A stretch of DNA of 64,000 bases from Edaphochlamys debaryana (Eukaryota; Chlorophyta; Chlorophyceae; Chlamydomonadales), in NCBI GenBank assembly GCA_016858145.1, contig JAEHOE010000064.1, positions 62,001 through 126,000 of the forward strand, read 5' to 3'. Each line of letters begins with the position of its first letter. Position 1 is the first letter of the stretch. The translations under genes and the position numbers were made by a program. Below are positions 60,001 to 64,000 of this stretch, piece after piece. The notes below the pieces were generated by a model. That model worked only from the letters and a program-made list of their open reading frames with translations, ran no database searches and was not told where the DNA came from.

Positions 60001-61854
60001 GATCCGGTGGTAGCCCTGGACCAGGTCAATCGAGCTGAAGTACGAGCTGCCCCGCAGTTTATCGAGCAGGTCGTCTATCCGGGGAAGTGGGCAGCGGTTC
60101 TTGATGGTGCGGGAGTTAAGCCCTACACACAACAAGTACCAGGAAAGGGGGTCAGCGCGGTTTTGCCTAAGAGAGCCTAAGGTCCAGGGAGGGCTGCGGA
60201 TAGCTAAGCTATGTGGGCGGAGTACACCGGCCAGACAGGACCCAAGACCCAGAATTACCGCGGTAATCGATACACATCCTGCCCGGAGGGAAACAGAGGG
60301 GAAACCAAGGGGTTGAGCACACAGGCTACGACAACACCCCTGCCCCAGCCCCCCAGAGCACCTGAGAGTGCCGTCCTTCTTCCCGACGAAGAGGATGGGA
60401 GAACACCAGGGAGATGTGCTGGGCCGGATCATACCCTTAGCCAGCAGGTCTTGGACCTGACGCTCGACCTCCTGCAGCTCGACGGGGCGGAGGCGGTACT
60501 GGCGCTTGGCGATGGGTCGGGTACCAGGTTCAAGGTCGATGGTGTGTGACACTGGCCGCATAGGTGGAGGCCCAGTAATGTCAGCGAACACCTCCTTGAA
60601 CTCGTCCAACAGGGCCTGAACTGGGGGCTCGTTGGGTTCAGAGGCCGAAAGGGCAGCGTTAATGGGCACACGTTGGCGCAACAGAACGCCGTGGGCACCT
60701 TTACGCAGCTCACGAGCAGCTTCTCGACGGCCTATCGGAGTGGGCACGGCTTGCGCACGCATGGCAGAGAGGGCCAAGTTGCAGCTAGGCCGGTCCTCGT
60801 CAGCATGGTCCTCTCCCTCCCCCTCAGAGGCGGGCTTGGGCGCAGGCAGGAAGCGCACAGTAGCAGAGATAGAGCCCTTGCGCAGACGCAAGAGACCCTC
60901 ACCCAGGCATACCTCAGCAAGTAGGGAGCGCAGGGTGGATGAGCCCAGGACGTAGGCGACAGGGTCCAGCAGTCCTGAAAGCACAAAGGGGCGAGCGGTG
61001 AAGTGCAGGGTACCCAAGGACAGGCGCAAAGTAACCCGGCCCTGAATGGCTTGGCGCCCCCCATCAGCAAGGGTGACATGGGTGTGCGACGAGGCATCGA
61101 TCTGCAACCCCAAGCGCTTCACCAACTCAGCTGAGATGAAGTCGTGACTGGCACCAGTGTCGACCAGGGCAAGGGTCAGCACCCGACCAGCACGAACCTC
61201 GATCACAGGTAGGTCAGAGTCTGCGGAAGTGGCACAGACTTGCAGAGCGGAAGCAACAGGGGCAGGGTTAGCGCAGGCAGAGACGTCCTTTGCAGAAGGT
61301 GCGTCGTACCAGACCTCACACGCATGCGTCAGGGCAGGCAGAGGCTCAACGCTACCCGTCAGAGACAGCCCGTTGAACAGTTGCTCCCCAGCAGCAAAGC
61401 GCGCAACGCGTTCCATACCAGAAAGGAGCGAAGCAGTCTTGCTGGAGCGTAGCAGGTAGGCCGGCAACAGGATGGCGATCGAAGTTGAAGGGGTCTCGTG
61501 GCGCCATCGACGGTACAGTTGTAGCCCAGACTGCAGCTCTTTCAGGGTGTTAGGAGTGAACCAGACAGAATGACCTCGAAGACGGACAGAAGAGTCAGCA
61601 AGCCGGCGAGGCACCTCAACATTACAGTCCGCCGTGAACCCAGCACGCAAGGTGCTCAGATCAAATGTCAGAGGTTGCCGGATTGCCTTCTCGACTTGAG
61701 CCAGTACATCGGGACGCACTGCTCTATGCATGCGCCACGAAGGCCATGCCTTGGGGCCAGGTGCCGCCGTTGCATCAGTATCCGTCTTCAGATCAGCAGC
61801 ACAGACCGCCGACTCAGGGGGACGCACTCCCTCCGCACTCCCCTGAGCAACCCC
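57075..61854 (-). CDS. pol: Ty3/gypsy chromovirus pol polyprotein with three apparent introns
   Basis: Spliced segments 61854-60362, 60278-60259, 60122-59831 and 59733-57075 keep one frame of 1,488 codons continuing the gag frame after its stop. Order: aspartic protease (LVDTGASHDFIS), reverse transcriptase (SPILFVGKKDGTLR, LPRIDDLLDKL, LPFGLSNAPATF), RNase H (LQADASKEGIGA), integrase with H..H..C..C zinc finger (HSDPVAGHPGEKR, CHPCQ), the catalytic D, D and E positions (SMDFVTALP, VGDRDKLW, DGQTERVNR), a GPY/F module (RWVGPYPVVK) and a C-terminal chromodomain (YLVSWSGYSADNNTWEP). All catalytic regions look intact, so the copy seems young. The introns are described separately. The chromodomain may steer integration to modified histones, as known for chromoviruses. 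Confidence 0.85.
59734..59830 (-). other. 97-bp intron inside the RT catalytic motif
   Basis: The exon ends ..GTCTATCTGGA and the intron runs GTGAGT..CCCCGCAG before TGATGGCC. Splicing makes the YLDD catalytic box by completing the first Asp codon (GA|T). Without splicing the frame stops two codons into the intron, so this intron must be removed to make a working enzyme. Confidence 0.8.
60259..60278 (-). other. 20-nt micro-exon in the reverse transcriptase
   Basis: The segment is preceded by CCGGGCAG and followed by GTAATTCT, standard acceptor and donor. Joined to the flanking exons (phases 2 and 1) it supplies the residues MCIDYR expected between the KKDGTLR and LNSRTIKNR motifs of a gypsy RT, which are missing from the unspliced reading. 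Flanking introns are 60279-60361 (83 bp) and 60123-60258 (136 bp). Confidence 0.75.
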
Positions 61855-63465
61855 CTAGGCGCGCTTGCCCTTGCCCTTCTGGCCCTTGCCCTTGCCCTTG
61901 CCGTTGAACTGGGGGCACGAGTCCACGCGGTGGCCCGAGTTGCCGCAGCGCAGGCACTCGCCGTTGTACTTGCGCGTCAGGTACACCTTGCGGGTGCACT
62001 TGAACATGTCGAGGACCTCGTTCAGGTCCAGGCCCTTGGCGGTAGCGCTCGCGAACATCTCCTCCAGCGACGGCTTGGTGGCGGCGGCGGCCAGCTTGGG
62101 CTTCTTGGCCGTGTTGCCGTCCTGAGGCCGGGAAGGAGGGGCGGGGCGCAGAGCAGCAACACGAAGGCGGTTATGGTGCGTGGCATCAGCGCCAGCTTTC
62201 AGGCGACGCTCTTGCTGCAAAGCGTGAGAGCACAGAGCAGCGTAGGAAGCGAAGCTGAGGCCTTCGGTTGGGGCAGCACAGGCACGGGCAAGCTCGGGGT
62301 TAGCTTGAAGACCGTCAAGAAACCAGGAGATCTTTTCACGGTCTACCATATCAGGGATGGTGGTAAACAGGGCGTCTAGGCGCGACTGGTAAGCAGCTAC
62401 GGAGTCACCGCCAGACTTCAGGTGGTGAGCCCCCTCCTTCAGACGGAGGAAGGTCTCCTGCTCGCGTGACCGGATTTGAGGGCAGAACCGCACGCGCAGG
62501 GCCTCGATCAGGTCGTCAGGGGTATAGGACCCGGGCTGACGCGCAAGGGTCCAGGAGTCATGCCACTCGCGGGCAGGACCCCGCAGAGAGGCAGACAGGA
62601 CTAGGAGCCGGGCGCTCGCTATCTGCTCAGACGTGTGCCCCAGAGTGACGCACTTCAGATAGCAGTCCATGTCCCGGAGGAAGGCACGAACCCGCTCAGG
62701 AACAGCAGGTTTCTTAACCCCATCCAGGTCAAGCACAGGCGCTTTGACCACGCCCTTAATCACCTCCGAGCGGTGCGAGGGGCCGGAGGTGGACGGTCCC
62801 GGGCCGCCGTTGTCCAGCTCCTGGATGCCCTCTGCACGGACAGGGGGTGGGGCGGCAGCATTTGGGTTAACGGGAACGTGTTGTCCGCCGTCGGCGTGGG
62901 GGACGGGAGGGCCCCCAGCCGGCGGGGCTCCCACGTCAGCAGCAGGAGGCGCAGCGGGAACCGCAGCAGCAGGCGCAGGTGCAGGTGCAGGTGCAGGTGC
63001 AGGTGCAGGTGCAGGCGGCGGTGCAACGGGGATAGGTTGCACGTTCGCCTGGGGCAGGAAGGGAGGCTGGGCAAAGGGGGCCATGAACGGGGGCGCAAAG
63101 GGCATTCCGGGCATGGCTCCGTACATATACGGCATGTACCCCAGCATCTGCTGAAACATCTGCGCTGCAGCTAGCGGATTGAACTGTGCCCCAGGTTGGT
63201 TGGGCCCAGCCGCAGGAGGCTGGAGAGCAGCAAACAGGCCAGGTGCTAAGGGACCGGGAACAGCGGGCGGCGGGGGATTCGGTACGCCCGCACCTCCAGC
63301 ACCAGCACCAACAGCTGGGCCGCCGGCAGGCCCGGCGCCCGCACCAACAGCAGCAACCCCCCCAGGCGGAGGCTGCTGTTGCTGTGGCTGGAGAACGGCC
63401 GGCGGAAGACCATCCCCATCGGCATCGACCCCAGGCGGTCCCGGGTTCGCAAGCTGATCAGCCAT
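61855..63465 (-). CDS. gag: Chromovirus gag protein
   Basis: An open frame of 536 residues from the ATG at 63465. The N-terminal third is Pro/Ala/Gly-rich with a PA repeat, the middle carries the capsid-like helical part (VRAFLRDMDCYLKCV, SWFLDGLQANPELARAC), and the C-terminus has one CCHC zinc knuckle (CLRCGNSGHRVDSCP) and a Lys/Gly-rich RNA-binding tail. It ends in TAG at 61857-61855, and the same frame continues without another stop into pol. Confidence 0.8.
   Translation of the reverse strand: MADQLANPGPPGVDADGDGLPPAVLQPQQQQPPPGGVAAVGAGAGPAGGPAVGAGAGGAGVPNPPPPAVPGPLAPGLFAALQPPAAGPNQPGAQFNPLAAAQMFQQMLGYMPYMYGAMPGMPFAPPFMAPFAQPPFLPQANVQPIPVAPPPAPAPAPAPAPAPAPAAAVPAAPPAADVGAPPAGGPPVPHADGGQHVPVNPNAAAPPPVRAEGIQELDNGGPGPSTSGPSHRSEVIKGVVKAPVLDLDGVKKPAVPERVRAFLRDMDCYLKCVTLGHTSEQIASARLLVLSASLRGPAREWHDSWTLARQPGSYTPDDLIEALRVRFCPQIRSREQETFLRLKEGAHHLKSGGDSVAAYQSRLDALFTTIPDMVDREKISWFLDGLQANPELARACAAPTEGLSFASYAALCSHALQQERRLKAGADATHHNRLRVAALRPAPPSRPQDGNTAKKPKLAAAATKPSLEEMFASATAKGLDLNEVLDMFKCTRKVYLTRKYNGECLRCGNSGHRVDSCPQFNGKGKGKGQKGKGKRA
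62975..63010. repeat. Hexanucleotide repeat (GCAGGT)6 in gag
   Basis: Six perfect units in the gag coding region read as alternating Pro and Ala residues on the minus strand. Confidence 0.85.
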
Positions 63466-64000
63466 CACTCACCGAGGGCGATCAGGTGCGCCTTGGCGGC
63501 GCAGAGCGAGCCCTGCAGCGACTCGCGCGTCGCGCGGTGGCTCGCCGGGGTGACGAAGAGCAGGTACTCGCACCAGAGGATGTACTTCTCGAGCAGCTTC
63601 TTGTTGGAGATGAAGCAGGCCACGCGGACGGCCTTCTCGCAGCACCTCGGCTCGGCCTCCTCGGCGAAACCGAAGTCGCCCCCGTCAGATCCGGGGTCGG
63701 CCTCGTTGGCCTCGGGCTCGGCCACCGGCTCAGCCGCAGCCTCAACCTCGGCTCCAGCCGCCTCAGCGCAGGCAGCCGGGTCGGTAGCGAACTGGTTCTC
63801 AGTGACCAGCGCGTTGCCGTCTACAGGGAGGCGAAGGCGGCCAAATGGGTGAGAGCGAGAACAGAGACGAACTGTGATGAGCGTTCGTTGAGAATGCGCA
63901 AGCAGTCCCAACGCTAGGCGTGACGCGCAGCTTGCGAGCAGCAGCACTAGATTGTGATACCCTCGGCAATGGCGTCCTCGAGCTCGTAGTCCAGCGGCTC
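63465..64000 (-). CDS. Unidentified spliced ORF directly upstream of gag (partial)
   Basis: A first exon enters from beyond the window and ends at 63961 (donor GTATCA). A second exon, 63820-63465, follows a strong acceptor (CCCTGTAG) in matching phase and runs through acidic Ala/Glu-rich sequence into a well-formed helical part (KLLEKYILWCEYLLF, CAAKAHLIAL). It stops at TGA 63467-63465, whose A is also the A of the gag ATG (TGATG). A GTGAGT donor sits at 63472, so the exon could instead end at 63473. I do not recognise the protein. It could be an extra 5' ORF of the retrotransposon, or host sequence. At phase 1 it cannot splice directly to the first visible S1 exon (phase 0). Confidence 0.5.
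   Translation of the reverse strand, partial: AAGLRARGRHCRGYHNLVLLLASCASRLALGLLAHSQRTLITVRLCSRSHPFGRLRLPVDGNALVTENQFATDPAACAEAAGAEVEAAAEPVAEPEANEADPGSDGGDFGFAEEAEPRCCEKAVRVACFISNKKLLEKYILWCEYLLFVTPASHRATRESLQGSLCAAKAHLIALGE

Noticed and set aside
60123..60361. Reading straight through the RT with no introns, since this stretch lacks stops
   Set aside because: It would place about 80 unrelated residues in the RT palm and lose MCIDYR. Splice signals and phases fit exactly, and the third intron cannot be read through.
62975..63010. CRISPR-like or structural DNA array from regular 6-bp repeats
   Set aside because: It is a coding Pro-Ala repeat in gag; there are no spacers, and the genome is eukaryotic.
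63465..63820. The unidentified ORF as the missing exon of the S1 gene
   Set aside because: No S1 motif, and its phase (1) does not fit the first visible S1 exon (phase 0).

Overview
The window looks like nuclear DNA of a chlamydomonadalean (Chlamydomonas/Volvox-like) green alga. The evidence is very GC-rich coding sequence, many short GT..AG introns, TGTAA candidate poly(A) signals, long Ala/Gly/Pro homopolymer tracts inside conserved domains, and characteristic families (SRCR/PMP-type cell-surface proteins, a UPL3-type HECT ligase, a DUF679/DMP protein, a Ty3/gypsy chromovirus). All exon models were built by eye from reading frames, splice-site consensus and family motifs; no search or alignment was run.

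Layout. 1391-2884 (+) is a two-exon mitochondrial carrier. 4263-17952 (+) is a 25-exon gene for a composite protein of about 3,095 residues. It joins a GT2-like glycosyltransferase, a second GT-A-like domain, a degenerate kinase-like domain, a SAM methyltransferase, two more GT-A-type glycosyltransferases and a C-terminal LOG/SLOG (TIGR00725-like) nucleotide-binding domain. 18907-31481 (-) is a 20-exon surface/membrane protein with signal peptide, one SRCR domain, PMP-like beta-helix repeats, a Cys-rich module and about eight membrane segments. 32393-44379 (-) is a 26-exon UPL3/UPL4-like HECT ubiquitin ligase. 45542-46417 (+) is an intronless DMP-family membrane protein, divergent from the ligase. 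47681-56469 (-) is the 3' part of a gene for a protein built of about seven S1 RNA-binding modules of the plastid/cyanobacterial ribosomal protein S1 type. 56606-63465 (-) is a chromovirus with LTR, pol and gag, and an unidentified spliced ORF abuts gag at the right edge.

The genes do not form a pathway. The strongest candidate for a new system is the composite gene: the domain set reads like a bacterial surface-glycan or small-molecule operon fused into one polypeptide, with a LOG/SLOG domain as possible nucleotide-handling or sensing end. The next most unusual object is the chromovirus. Its reverse transcriptase is cut by three apparent spliceosomal introns, including a 20-nt micro-exon and an intron inside the catalytic YLDD motif. 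Gag and pol lie in the same frame, separated by a single amber stop. The S1 protein shows clear module amplification with conserved intron phases. Three introns in two genes hold extra, partly open copies of neighbouring exon boundaries.
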